Assembly (NCBI RefSeq): GCF_016907085.1
Contig: NZ_JAFBBJ010000001.1
Location: 2,604,001 to 2,668,000 of the forward strand
From: Clavibacter michiganensis
Lineage (GTDB): Bacteria > Actinomycetota > Actinomycetes > Actinomycetales > Microbacteriaceae
DNA length: 64,000 bases
Reading direction: 5' to 3'
The notes below the pieces were generated by a model. That model was not told the DNA's origin. It was given only the letters and a program-made list of their open reading frames with translations, and did not search any database. This document shows, piece by piece, positions 34,220-41,833 of this stretch. The position numbers were made by a program, and so were the translations under genes. Each line of letters starts with the position of its first letter. Positions within the stretch are counted from its first letter, which is position 1.

Positions 34220-35653
34220 TCAGGCCGGGTTCGACTTGAGCAGCCGGGTCACCGCGATCATCGCGCCGCCCACCACCGCGGGGATCCCGCCGCCGGGATG
34301 CACCGACGCGCCGACGCGCCACAGCCAGGGCCGCCAGGGGTCGTTGTACGACGGGCGGTGGAACGGCCCGCTCAGCCACGGCGGACGCGCGGCCCCGTAG
34401 AGCGCGCCGTGCGGCTCGCCGCCCTCGCCGTAGTAGCGCGGATCGAGCACGGTCTGCTCGTCGAGAAGGTCGGTGAGGGGCCCGTCGAGCCCCATCGCCG
34501 CCGAGACGCGGTCGACCTCGCGCCGCACGAAGGGGTGCTCGGCCGTGTAGCGACGGCCGTCGGCGGGAGCCGTGAGCAGGATCCCGACGGTGCTGCGCGG
34601 GTTCGGGTACACCTCGCCGGCGCGGTACTGGTTGACGAACACCATGGTGTCCGCCGGCTCGTCGCCCGCCTCGAGGCTGCGGTGCAGCGCGGCGGGCCGC
34701 GTCGGGAGCACCACGCTGTGCGTCGCGATCTCCGCCGGCAGCTCCTCCCGCAGCACGCCGTAGAGCGCGACGGCCGAGCAGGAGAGGGCGCGGGGGCGCA
34801 GGCGGGGGAGCGCCGGGATCCGCGACGGCCCCATGAGCGTGGTCAGCCGGTCGGCGTCGAGGGCGCTAACGACGAGGTCGGCGGGGTAGCGCCCCACGGC
34901 GGTGGTGACCGAGCCGCGCTCGATGCGGGTGACGGCCTCGCCGGTGCGCACGTCGACCCCGGCCGCCTCGACCAGCCGACCGAGCGCGAGCACGATCTCG
35001 TACACACCGCCGCGCGGCACCCAGGCGCCGGTCTCCGCCATGATCGCCGGCATGCTCGCGTAGAGGGCCGGGGTGCGCGCGGGAGAGACGCCCGCGTTGA
35101 GGGTGTGGATCGCGATGATCTCGCGCAGCCCGTCGGGCAGCCACGGAAGGCCGTCGAGGTAGGCGCGCGTGGTGAGTCGCGTGCCGTAGACGTCCAGCAG
35201 CCGGCGCAGCGCCGGGAGCGCGGCCCGGTCGAGGGGATCGGCGAGCAGCAGCTCGGTCACGTCGTCGGCGAGGGGCGCGTGCAGGTCGGAGAACCGCTTC
35301 CAGGCGGGGTACCAGGGGTGATCGGGCGCCACCGGCAGGGAGGTCTCCTGGCCGTCGTAGTAGTAGCGGCCGACCTCGGGCATCCGCACCAGGTCGAGCG
35401 CGCCGTCGTCGCGGGGGCGCTCGGGCGCGCGGCCGCCGTCGCCGAGCCGCCGCAGCAGCTCGTCCCACACCGCGGGGAACGTCACCAGCGACGGGCCGGT
35501 GTCGATGCGGTCGTCGCCCAGCCGGATGCGCCGGCTCTTGCCGCCGAGCTCCGGGGAGGCCTCGAGCAGGGTGACGCGGTGGCCCGCGTGCGCGAGCAGC
35601 GCGGAGGCGGTGAGCCCGCCCATCCCGCCGCCGACCACGACGATGCGGCTCAC
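34220..35653 (-). CDS. CrtI-family phytoene-desaturase-like FAD oxidoreductase
   Basis: The 477-residue flavoprotein starts with an FAD-binding [21 protein letters not shown], has the CrtI-type [10 protein letters not shown] motif, and ends with the [18 protein letters not shown] motif of carotenoid desaturases and isomerases. The GTG start overlaps the UbiA stop by four bases. With a UbiA prenyltransferase upstream and a GT1 glycosyltransferase divergent, it probably acts on a carotenoid or other polyprenoid. It could be a ketolase- or oxidase-type CrtI relative (CrtO/CrtP-like) and not the primary phytoene desaturase, as no phytoene synthase is near. Confidence 0.82.
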   Translation of the reverse strand: MSRIVVVGGGMGGLTASALLAHAGHRVTLLEASPELGGKSRRIRLGDDRIDTGPSLVTFPAVWDELLRRLGDGGRAPERPRDDGALDLVRMPEVGRYYYDGQETSLPVAPDHPWYPAWKRFSDLHAPLADDVTELLLADPLDRAALPALRRLLDVYGTRLTTRAYLDGLPWLPDGLREIIAIHTLNAGVSPARTPALYASMPAIMAETGAWVPRGGVYEIVLALGRLVEAAGVDVRTGEAVTRIERGSVTTAVGRYPADLVVSALDADRLTTLMGPSRIPALPRLRPRALSCSAVALYGVLREELPAEIATHSVVLPTRPAALHRSLEAGDEPADTMVFVNQYRAGEVYPNPRSTVGILLTAPADGRRYTAEHPFVRREVDRVSAAMGLDGPLTDLLDEQTVLDPRYYGEGGEPHGALYGAARPPWLSGPFHRPSYNDPWRPWLWRVGASVHPGGGIPAVVGGAMIAVTRLLKSNPA

Positions 35654-36546
35654 GGGGTACCTCCCAGCACGATCGAGACCATGAGCAGGACCCCGGCGAA
35701 CGTCCCGGCGATGTACGGGAATGCGACCGACAGGCGGTAGAGGCGGTGGCCGGTCTCCGGCCGCGGGTCGCGCAGCAGGCCGACCACGAGGATCCCGGCG
35801 ATGAGCAGGTTGACGGCCGCCACGGGCACGCTCACCACCGCGAAGAGCGCCGTGGAGACGAGCCACCAGGCGCCGCTCCACAGGGCCGTCCCGCGCGGGC
35901 CGAGCCGCACCGCGGTGGTGGTGATGCCCGCTTCGCGGTCCTCCACGATGTCCTGCACCGCGTCGAAGGCGTGCTTCGCGACGCTCCAGGCCATGAGGCC
36001 GAGGGCGGCGGGCCAGACCGGCGTCACCTCGAGGGCCGCCGGCACGATCACCAGCGGCAGCGCGTAGGCCGCGTTGCTCAGCGAGTCGAGGAAGGGCCGG
36101 GCCTTGAAGCGCAGCGGGGGCGCGGAGTAGAAGACGAACACGCCCGCGTAGAGCAGGATCGCCGCGTTCGCGAGCGGCGGCAGCGTGAGGACGAACCAGA
36201 CGAGGAACGGGACGTTGACGGCGGCGACGGCCCAGGCGATGAACCGCACCTCGGACTGGCGGATGCGCGCACCCTCGATGGATCCCTTGCGGGGGTTGGC
36301 CGCGTCCGTGTCCTGGTCGTAGATGTCGTTGACGCCGTAGATGAGCAGGTTGAACGGCAGGGTCAGCCACAGGATGATCGGCAGGGCCCGCAGGTCGAAC
36401 AGCGCGCCGGTGAGCCACACGGCCACGAGACCGGACCCGATGGTGTTGATCCACAGCACCGGGCGCGAGATGAGCACGAGGCGGCGCACGGCCACGCCGA
36501 TCCCCGACGGGGCGGTGCGGGACATGGTCTCGCTGCCGTCGGTCAC
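35650..36546 (-). CDS. UbiA-family prenyltransferase, lycopene-elongase-like candidate
   Basis: The 298-residue membrane protein has about eight helices and both Asp-rich sites of the UbiA superfamily: NDIYDQDTD (73-81) and a second DAVQDIVEDREAG. The Asn-start of the first motif and the nearby CrtI-like gene fit the lycopene elongase branch that makes C50 carotenoids in Actinobacteria, but other polyprenyl acceptors are possible. The GTG at 36546 is chosen because TACGCT (36554-36559) ends seven bases upstream; another GTG at 36552 lies too close to that hexamer. Confidence 0.82.
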   Translation of the reverse strand: MTDGSETMSRTAPSGIGVAVRRLVLISRPVLWINTIGSGLVAVWLTGALFDLRALPIILWLTLPFNLLIYGVNDIYDQDTDAANPRKGSIEGARIRQSEVRFIAWAVAAVNVPFLVWFVLTLPPLANAAILLYAGVFVFYSAPPLRFKARPFLDSLSNAAYALPLVIVPAALEVTPVWPAALGLMAWSVAKHAFDAVQDIVEDREAGITTTAVRLGPRGTALWSGAWWLVSTALFAVVSVPVAAVNLLIAGILVVGLLRDPRPETGHRLYRLSVAFPYIAGTFAGVLLMVSIVLGGTP

Positions 36547-36610
36547 TCGCACGAGCGTACGCCGTGGACGCGGGCGGAGGCGTCACGGCTTCCGGGTCCA
36601 GACTGACCCG

Positions 36611-37813
36611 ATGCGCCTGATGCTGCTCACCGCCGGTACCCGGGGCGACGTGGAGCCCTTCGCGGCCCTGGCGCGACACGCCGCGTCCCGCGGTCACGAG
36701 GTGCGGCTCGCACTGCCCGACGACGCGGTCGCGCCCGAGGGCGTGGACTGCGTGCGCCTCGACCTGGACGTGCAGCGGGTGCTCTCGCCGGCCCGCCGCA
36801 CCCCCTGGGCCCTCGCGCACCACCTGCGCACGGAGGTGCGGCCCGCGATGCGGCGGACGATCGTCGCGGCGGTCCGCGAGACGGTCGCCTTCGAGCCCGA
36901 CGTGGTGATCCACCACCCCCTGATCCTCAGCGCGCCCTTGGTGGCGGACGCGCTCGGCGTCCCGCGCGTGGTGGTGGAGTTCGCGCCGGTGGCCACCGCC
37001 AGCGCGCGCTTCCCCGCCGCCGGCGGTCCCACGGCCACCCGCGACCTCGGTGCGCGCAACCGCTCCACCTACGCGGTGCCGCGCGCCGTCGCGCGCCTCT
37101 TCGACGGCGACGTGGCGCGCGCCGCGGCCGAGCTGCCGGGCGGTCGTCGTCCTGCCCGGCGCTCGCCGTCGCGCGCGACGCTCATGGCCGTGAGCCCGCA
37201 GCTGCTGCCGCGTCCCGACGACTGGCCGGAGCGGGTGCACCAGACGGGCGCCTGGTACGACGAGGCGTCGGCGGCGTCCCTGGACCCGGTCGTCGGCGAG
37301 TTCCAGGGCGCCGGCCCCTACGTCGTCGCCTCGTTCGGATCCATGGCGAAAGGCGATGCGTCGGCCCGCGGGCGCGCGATCGTCACGGCCGCCCGCGCCC
37401 GCGCCCACGGCCTGCGGGTGCTGGTCCTCACCGGGTGGGGCGGGCTCGCGCTGCCGGAGGAGTGCCGGGGACCCGACGTGCTGGTGGTGCGGTCGGCGCC
37501 GTTCGACCAGGTGCTGCCGGGCGCGGCGCTCGCCGTGCACCACGGCGGGGCCGGCACCTCGCACGCCGTCGCCCGGGCGGGCGTGCCCGCCGTCGTCGTG
37601 CCCTTCATGGCCGACCAGCCGTTCTGGGGCGCCCAGCTGCACCGGCAGGGGGTGGGCGCCGCCCCGATCCCGCTGCGCCGCCTGTCGGTCGACGCCCTCG
37701 TGCCCGCGATGGGCGACGCCCTGTCCCGACGCGAGCGGGCGACCGAGGTGGGCGGGCTCATGCGGCGGGAGCGCGGGGTGCGGCAGGCGGTCGACGCGCT
37801 CGAGTCCCTCTGA
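36611..37813 (+). CDS. GT1-family glycosyltransferase (UGT/CrtX-like)
   Basis: The 400-residue protein has the GT-B pattern of the UGT/sterol/carotenoid/macrolide glycosyltransferases: N-terminal AGTRGDVEPFAALARHAASRGHEV, then the nucleotide-sugar site VHHGGAGTSHAVARAGVPAVVVPFMADQPFWG near residue 310-345. CAGACT (36599-36604) ends six bases before the ATG, so it is probably leaderless and divergent from the prenyltransferase-desaturase operon. The likely acceptor is a hydroxylated carotenoid or polyprenyl product of those enzymes; the sugar donor is unknown. Confidence 0.85.
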   Translation: MRLMLLTAGTRGDVEPFAALARHAASRGHEVRLALPDDAVAPEGVDCVRLDLDVQRVLSPARRTPWALAHHLRTEVRPAMRRTIVAAVRETVAFEPDVVIHHPLILSAPLVADALGVPRVVVEFAPVATASARFPAAGGPTATRDLGARNRSTYAVPRAVARLFDGDVARAAAELPGGRRPARRSPSRATLMAVSPQLLPRPDDWPERVHQTGAWYDEASAASLDPVVGEFQGAGPYVVASFGSMAKGDASARGRAIVTAARARAHGLRVLVLTGWGGLALPEECRGPDVLVVRSAPFDQVLPGAALAVHHGGAGTSHAVARAGVPAVVVPFMADQPFWGAQLHRQGVGAAPIPLRRLSVDALVPAMGDALSRRERATEVGGLMRRERGVRQAVDALESL

Positions 37814-37855
37814 CGCGCTCCCGGCGGCGGGCCCTCCCCGGCCGGCCGGCGGCGA

Positions 37856-38569
37856 TCAGCCGAGGATCGCGCGCATCCGCTCGTAGAACGGGGCGGGGTC
37901 GCCGGCCAGCGAGTCCTTCACCATGCGGCTCCAGTCGTCGACGACGACCTCGACGGATCCCGCGACCACGCCGTCGAGCGACGCCCGGGCGACGTCGCGC
38001 GGGGCGATCATCGGGCCGTCGTAGCCGGCCATGATGTCGGTGTCCGCGGCGCCGAGGTGCACGCCCTGCACGAGGGTGCCCTGCCCGGCGAGCTCCAGCC
38101 GCACCGCGTTCGTCATGTTCCACTCGGCCGCCTTCGCCGCCGCGTAGCCGCCGGCGCCGGAGGTCGAGAACCACGACAGGGCCGACAGGATGTTGACGAT
38201 CCCGCCCCCGCCGTTGGCCGCGAGCACGGGCGCGAAGGCGCGGATCACGCCGAGCGTCCCGTAGAAGTGGGTGTCCATCTCGCGGCGGATCTCCGCCATG
38301 TCGCCCGTGATGAGCGCGGCGCCGGTGGAGATGCCCGCGTTGTTGACGACGAGCGTCACGTCCTGCGCGGCCTCCGCGGCGGCGCTGACGGACGCCGGGT
38401 CGGTGAGGTCGAGGCGCAGCACCTCGACGCCGGGGATGTCGATCGCCTCGGGTCGGCGCGCGGTCGCGTAGACCTTGCGGGCGCCGCGCTCGAGCAGCTC
38501 CTCGACGAAGGTGCGGCCGATGCCGCGGTTGGCGCCGGTGACGAGGGCGACCCGATCCTGGATGTCCAT
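37856..38569 (-). CDS. SDR-family oxidoreductase under probable MerR control
   Basis: A 237-residue SDR with cofactor motif GANRGIGRT, NNAGI, and a catalytic region LSALSWFSTSGAGGYAAAK in which the Tyr-x-x-x-Lys is intact. GGAGGAAG precedes the ATG. It is divergent from a MerR regulator and its promoter has the 20-base spacer typical of MerR activation, so it is likely induced by the signal that regulator senses. The physiological substrate is unknown. Confidence 0.88.
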   Translation of the reverse strand: MDIQDRVALVTGANRGIGRTFVEELLERGARKVYATARRPEAIDIPGVEVLRLDLTDPASVSAAAEAAQDVTLVVNNAGISTGAALITGDMAEIRREMDTHFYGTLGVIRAFAPVLAANGGGGIVNILSALSWFSTSGAGGYAAAKAAEWNMTNAVRLELAGQGTLVQGVHLGAADTDIMAGYDGPMIAPRDVARASLDGVVAGSVEVVVDDWSRMVKDSLAGDPAPFYERMRAILG

Positions 38570-38620
38570 GCGTGCTCTTCCTCCTGCCGCCCGCGTCGTT
38601 CGCGGAGTGCGGCGCGGCCT

Positions 38621-38652
38621 ACGCTAGGAGTTGACGTCGACGTGAAGGGCAA
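38621..38652 (-). promoter_or_regulatory. MerR-type long-spacer promoter with palindrome
   Basis: Read on the minus strand: TTGCCC (-35, 38647-38652), a 20-base spacer, and TAGCGT (-10, 38621-38626). The spacer contains the near-palindrome TTCACGTCGACGTCAA with a perfect ACGTCGACGT core. An overlong spacer carrying a centred dyad is the architecture MerR-family activators need. Confidence 0.75.
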
Positions 38653-38700
38653 GTCCGCCCGCGAGATCGACGGGATCACCACCACGAGGGAAGAGGCGAC

Positions 38701-39120
38701 ATGCTGCGGATCGGCGACGTGGCGGGGCGAGCGGGCGTGAGCACGCGGGCGCTCCGGTACTACGAGGAGCAGGGCCTGCTGCCGGCCGAGCGCACCACGA
38801 GCGGCCAGCGCGTCTACCCGGAGGCGGCGGTCGAGCGCGTGCAGCTCATCCAGCAGCTGTTCGCCGCTGGTCTCCCCAGCCGAACGATCCGCCAGCTCCT
38901 GCCGAGCGTCGACTCGGGCGTCGCGGCGCCCGAGTCGCTCGCGCTCCTGCGCTCCGAGCGCGACCGGATCACCGCGGCCATCGCCGAGCTCGAGCGCGCC
39001 CGCGAGGAGCTGAACCGCGTCATCGACATCTGCCTGCACCCGACGCCGGAGCACTGCCCGGCGCTGCGCGAGGGCGGGGCGGCGTACGCGGGGGCGCGCG
39101 AGGAGGGCGTCGCGGCCTGA
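38701..39120 (+). CDS. MerR-family transcriptional regulator
   Basis: The 139-residue protein opens with the MerR winged helix (RIGDVAGRAGVSTRALRYYEEQGLLPAERTTSGQRVY) and the following coiled-coil dimerisation helix (about 80-110). The C-terminus has two cysteines (C103-x8-C112 region, ICLHPTPEHC) that might sense metal or redox state, followed by a short Ala-rich tail. It is divergent from the SDR gene and probably activates it through the long-spacer promoter between them. GAGG precedes the ATG. Confidence 0.9.
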   Translation: MLRIGDVAGRAGVSTRALRYYEEQGLLPAERTTSGQRVYPEAAVERVQLIQQLFAAGLPSRTIRQLLPSVDSGVAAPESLALLRSERDRITAAIAELERAREELNRVIDICLHPTPEHCPALREGGAAYAGAREEGVAA

Positions 39121-39144
39121 TCCGGCGGTCGCTCGCGCAGGCGG

Positions 39145-39507
39145 CTACGGCCGCTCGTCCACCACGCCCACGAATCGGCTGCCGATCCCGTCGACCTCGC
39201 GGCGAGCCAGGCCGAGCGCGGGCTCGGGGAGCTCGTCGGGGGAGTGCCGCTCGCAGGAGAGGTAGGAGAACTCGGGCCACCACTTCTTGGGGCGCACGGC
39301 CTCGGTGAAGCCGCAGACCTCGCACGTCAGCTGCACCCAGACCGGCCGCTTGCCGGTCGCGTTGGCGCGGGACTGCGCGAGCCAGGCGGGCGGATCCTGG
39401 TCCATCGCGGCGATCTCGGACTCCGGGACGCGCCCCGGGATGCCGTGGCGCGTGGCCATCTCCAGCGGGATGCCCAGCCGCAGCGCGGCCTCTCGTCTCG
39501 TGATCAT
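39145..39507 (-). CDS. Small hypothetical protein with Cys-x2-Cys putative zinc site
   Basis: The 120-residue protein begins with a helix resembling a degenerate excisionase-like HTH (ITRREAALRLGIPLEMATRHGIPGRVPESEI), then a Cys-rich half with TCEVCGF and LSCERH that could bind one zinc ion. I recognise no named family; HNH-like or ribbon-type zinc folds are possibilities. TACCCT (39516-39521) lies eight bases before the ATG and GGAG overlaps that spacer. It is convergent with merR. Confidence 0.6.
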   Translation of the reverse strand: MITRREAALRLGIPLEMATRHGIPGRVPESEIAAMDQDPPAWLAQSRANATGKRPVWVQLTCEVCGFTEAVRPKKWWPEFSYLSCERHSPDELPEPALGLARREVDGIGSRFVGVVDERP

Positions 39508-39560
39508 GTCGCTCCAGGGTACTTGGGCGGCGCTCCTCCGCTGGGCATCGGCCGAGATGA

Positions 39561-39590
39561 ATTGCGCACAATCTTGTTCCGTGGCAGGGT
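39561..39590 (+). promoter_or_regulatory. ohrR promoter and candidate OhrR operator
   Basis: TTGCGC (-35, 39562-39567), a 17-base spacer and CAGGGT (-10, 39585-39590) end six bases before the ohrR ATG. ATTGCGCACAAT (39561-39572), a dyad with perfect 4-base ends, covers the -35 region and is AT-rich for this genome, as expected for an OhrR site. Confidence 0.65.
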
Positions 39591-39596
39591 CGGAGC

Positions 39597-40133
39597 ATGA
39601 CCGGAACCGAGAGCTGCATGCCCGCCGACGAGACCGCGCCGCCCGCGCGCATCGCCGACGAGCTGGTCTGCTTCTCGCTCTACACGGCGTCGCGATCCAC
39701 GACCCAGGCCTACCGCGCGCTCCTCGCGCCGTGGGGCCTCACCTACCCGCAGTACCTCGTGCTGGTGCTGCTCTGGTCGGGCGACGACCGCACGGTCACC
39801 GAGCTCGGACAGCAGCTCGACCTCGACTCGGGCACGCTCTCGCCGCTGCTCGCGCGGATGGAGGAGGCCGGCTTCATCACGCGGCGCCGGATCTCCGCCG
39901 ACCAGCGCGTCGTCACCGTGTCGCTCGCCGAGCGCGGCCGCACCGTGCGGGCCGAGCTCGCGCACGTGCCCGCGGCGATCATCCGCGGCATGGGCCTCGA
40001 CCTCGACCGCGCGCGCCAGCTCCTCGCCACCCTGCAGCTGCTGACCGCGGGCATGCAGGAGACCACGACCGAGGCGCTCGCGAACCCCGCCACCCGACCG
40101 GCCGAGGCGTCGGCGCGCACCCGCACCCCCTGA
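39597..40133 (+). CDS. ohrR: OhrR, MarR-family organic peroxide sensor
   Basis: The 178-residue protein has the OhrR hallmark N-terminus LVCFSLYTASR-x4-YR-x-LLAPWGLTYPQYLVL with the reactive Cys25, then a winged helix (VTELGQQLDLDSGTLSPLLARMEEAGFI). In this family oxidation of that cysteine by organic hydroperoxides releases the repressor from DNA. A Pro/Ala/Thr-rich tail of about 20 residues is unusual. It is followed on the same strand by ohr, its classic target, and the operon promoter has a matching dyad. A second cysteine (C7) is not conserved in the family as I know it. Confidence 0.92.
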   Translation: MTGTESCMPADETAPPARIADELVCFSLYTASRSTTQAYRALLAPWGLTYPQYLVLVLLWSGDDRTVTELGQQLDLDSGTLSPLLARMEEAGFITRRRISADQRVVTVSLAERGRTVRAELAHVPAAIIRGMGLDLDRARQLLATLQLLTAGMQETTTEALANPATRPAEASARTRTP

Positions 40134-40192
40134 TCCGCACCACCCATCCCCACCCCGGCCGCCACGAGCGGCCACGAACGGAAGGAACCGAC

Positions 40193-40615
40193 ATGGACGC
40201 CCTCTACACCGCGGAGGCCCTCGCCACGGGAGCCGGCCGCGACGGCCGTGTGGCCGTCAGCGACAGCGACCTCGCGCTCGACCTCTCCATCCCCAAGGCC
40301 ATGGGCGGATCCGGCGAGGGCGCGAACCCCGAGCAGCTCTTCGCCGCCGGCTACGCCGCGTGCTTCCACTCCGCGCTGCAGGGCGTCGCCCGCGCGCGCA
40401 AGGTGAAGATCGCGGACTCGAGCGTCGGCAGCCGCGTGAGCATCGGCTCCAACGGCCAGGGCGGCTACATGCTCGCCGTGCACCTCGAGGTCGTCATCCC
40501 CGGGGTCGAGCACGACCTCGCGCAGGAGCTCGCCGACCAGGCCCACCAGGTCTGCCCCTACTCGAACGCGACCCGCGGCAACATCGAGGTCGTCGTCACC
40601 GTCTCGGACGACTAA
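40193..40615 (+). CDS. ohr: Organic hydroperoxide resistance protein (OsmC/Ohr family)
   Basis: The 140-residue thiol peroxidase reduces organic hydroperoxides using two cysteines: C57 in YAACFHSAL and C121 in VCPYSNAT, both in canonical context for Ohr and distinct from OsmC. The GGANPEQLFAAGYAAC-type region is nearly complete. AAGGAA precedes the ATG. Its TAA stop overlaps the start of the DoxX-like gene (TAATG), so those two are translationally coupled. Confidence 0.95.
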   Translation: MDALYTAEALATGAGRDGRVAVSDSDLALDLSIPKAMGGSGEGANPEQLFAAGYAACFHSALQGVARARKVKIADSSVGSRVSIGSNGQGGYMLAVHLEVVIPGVEHDLAQELADQAHQVCPYSNATRGNIEVVVTVSDD

Positions 40616-41022
40616 TGGCCGGCGTCGCCCGCACGTCCTTCCCGCGCACGGCCGCCCGCGTCGTGCTCGGAGCCTTCCTCGCGTTCGCCGGCGTGACCCA
40701 CCTCACGGTCGCGCGCGAGGAGTTCCGCGCGCAGGTCCCGAAGTCGCTGCCGGTGCCCGAGGACGTGACCGTCATCGGATCCGGCGTCGCCGAGATCACG
40801 CTCGGCTCGGCCCTGCTGTTCGCGCGCTCGCGCCGCGGCCTCGCGGGCTGGGCGGCCGCCGCGTTCTTCACGGCGATCTTCCCGGGCAACATCGCGCAGT
40901 ACGTCCACAAGCGCGACGCCTTCGGCCTCGACACCGATGGCAAGCGCCTCGGCCGGCTGTTCTTCCAGCCGGTGCTCATCGCGGTGGCGCTCTGGTCGAC
41001 GGGGGCGCTGAAGAAGCGCTGA
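40615..41022 (+). CDS. DoxX-like membrane protein
   Basis: The 135-residue protein has four hydrophobic segments and the DoxX-like pattern RVVLGAFLAFAGVTHLTVAREEFRAQVPKSLP, then GSGVAEITLGSALLF, PGNIAQYVHKRDAFGLDTDGKRLGRL. DoxX-type proteins are often next to peroxide-defence genes and have been linked to membrane redox complexes. It is coupled to ohr and is presumably induced with it by OhrR derepression. Function remains inferred. Confidence 0.85.
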   Translation: MAGVARTSFPRTAARVVLGAFLAFAGVTHLTVAREEFRAQVPKSLPVPEDVTVIGSGVAEITLGSALLFARSRRGLAGWAAAAFFTAIFPGNIAQYVHKRDAFGLDTDGKRLGRLFFQPVLIAVALWSTGALKKR

Positions 41023-41040
41023 CCCGCAGCACGCACCACG

Positions 41041-41075
41041 ACGGCCACCGGATCCCGCAGGGGACCGGTGGCCGT
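41041..41075 (+). terminator. Terminator after ohrR-ohr-doxX
   Basis: ACGGCCACCGG (41041-41051) pairs perfectly with CCGGTGGCCGT (41065-41075) over a 13-base loop, and CACGA/TCGTG-type pairing extends the stem. It begins 18 bases after the DoxX-like stop. Confidence 0.8.
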
Positions 41076-41115
41076 CGGTCGTGACGCGGCCGCCGCGCCC
41101 TGCCAGGCTTCAGGC

Positions 41116-41328
41116 ATGGCGGACGACCGGGACGAGGGCTTGGCCTCGTCGATCATGCGCGACCAGTACCTCTACCTCGTGATCACGGGGATCGTCGCGA
41201 TCGTCTACGGCACCCTGCATCCGGAGCAGCGCGTGCTGGGCTACGTCGCCGGCGGGCTGTTCATCGTGGTCGGCGGCATCATGCTCCGCTGGTCGCTGCG
41301 GCGGAAGCGGGAGCGCGGCGGCCGGTAG
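41116..41328 (+). CDS. Small two-helix membrane protein
   Basis: The 70-residue product has two membrane helices (about 17-32 and 40-58) and a strongly basic C-terminus RRKRERGGR. No family is recognised. CAGGCT (41104-41109) ends six bases before the ATG, giving a leaderless promoter and supporting this start over one in the long frame upstream. It follows the ohr terminator and is probably an independent unit. Confidence 0.7.
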   Translation: MADDRDEGLASSIMRDQYLYLVITGIVAIVYGTLHPEQRVLGYVAGGLFIVVGGIMLRWSLRRKRERGGR

Positions 41329-41418
41329 ACGACACCGGTGGTCGCGGGCCTTGACCGCGGTCGCCGTGCACGGGACGCTGATCGCATCGACGCCGACCGT
41401 CTCGAAGGGGAGACCGCC

Positions 41419-41823
41419 ATGCCCATGATCTTCGTCAACCTGCCCGTCACCGACCTGCCCCGCGCGATCGCGTTCTACGAGGCCGTCGGCTGCACCGTGA
41501 ACCCGGACTTCACGGATCGGAACGCCGCGTGCCTCGTCGTGGAGGCCGACCGCAGCGCCTTCATGCTGCTCACGCGCGACTTCTTCCAGTCGTTCCTCGA
41601 CCTGCCCGTGGGCGACCCGTCCACGAGCGCCGCGGCCATCACCGCCGTCATGCTCGACAGCCGCCAGGACGTGGACGCGCGCGCGACCGCGGGCCTCGCC
41701 GCCGGCGGATCCGAGGCCAGGCCGGCCGTCGACCTCGGCTTCATGTACCAGCGGCAGCTGCGCGACCCTGACGGGAACGTGATCGAGCTCGGGCACATGG
41801 ATCCGGTCCCGGCGGGCGCCTGA
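41419..41823 (+). CDS. VOC/glyoxalase-like protein
   Basis: The 134-residue protein has the paired beta-alpha-beta-beta-beta layout: IFVNLPVTDLPRAIAFYEAVG at the N-terminus and RQLRDPDGNVIELGHM at the C-terminus with the terminal metal-binding glutamate. This subgroup (often labelled lactoylglutathione lyase-like) usually has unknown substrates. GGGGAG precedes the ATG. It is convergent with the epoxide hydrolase gene. Confidence 0.88.
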   Translation: MPMIFVNLPVTDLPRAIAFYEAVGCTVNPDFTDRNAACLVVEADRSAFMLLTRDFFQSFLDLPVGDPSTSAAAITAVMLDSRQDVDARATAGLAAGGSEARPAVDLGFMYQRQLRDPDGNVIELGHMDPVPAGA

Positions 41824-41833
41824 CCGGACGGCA

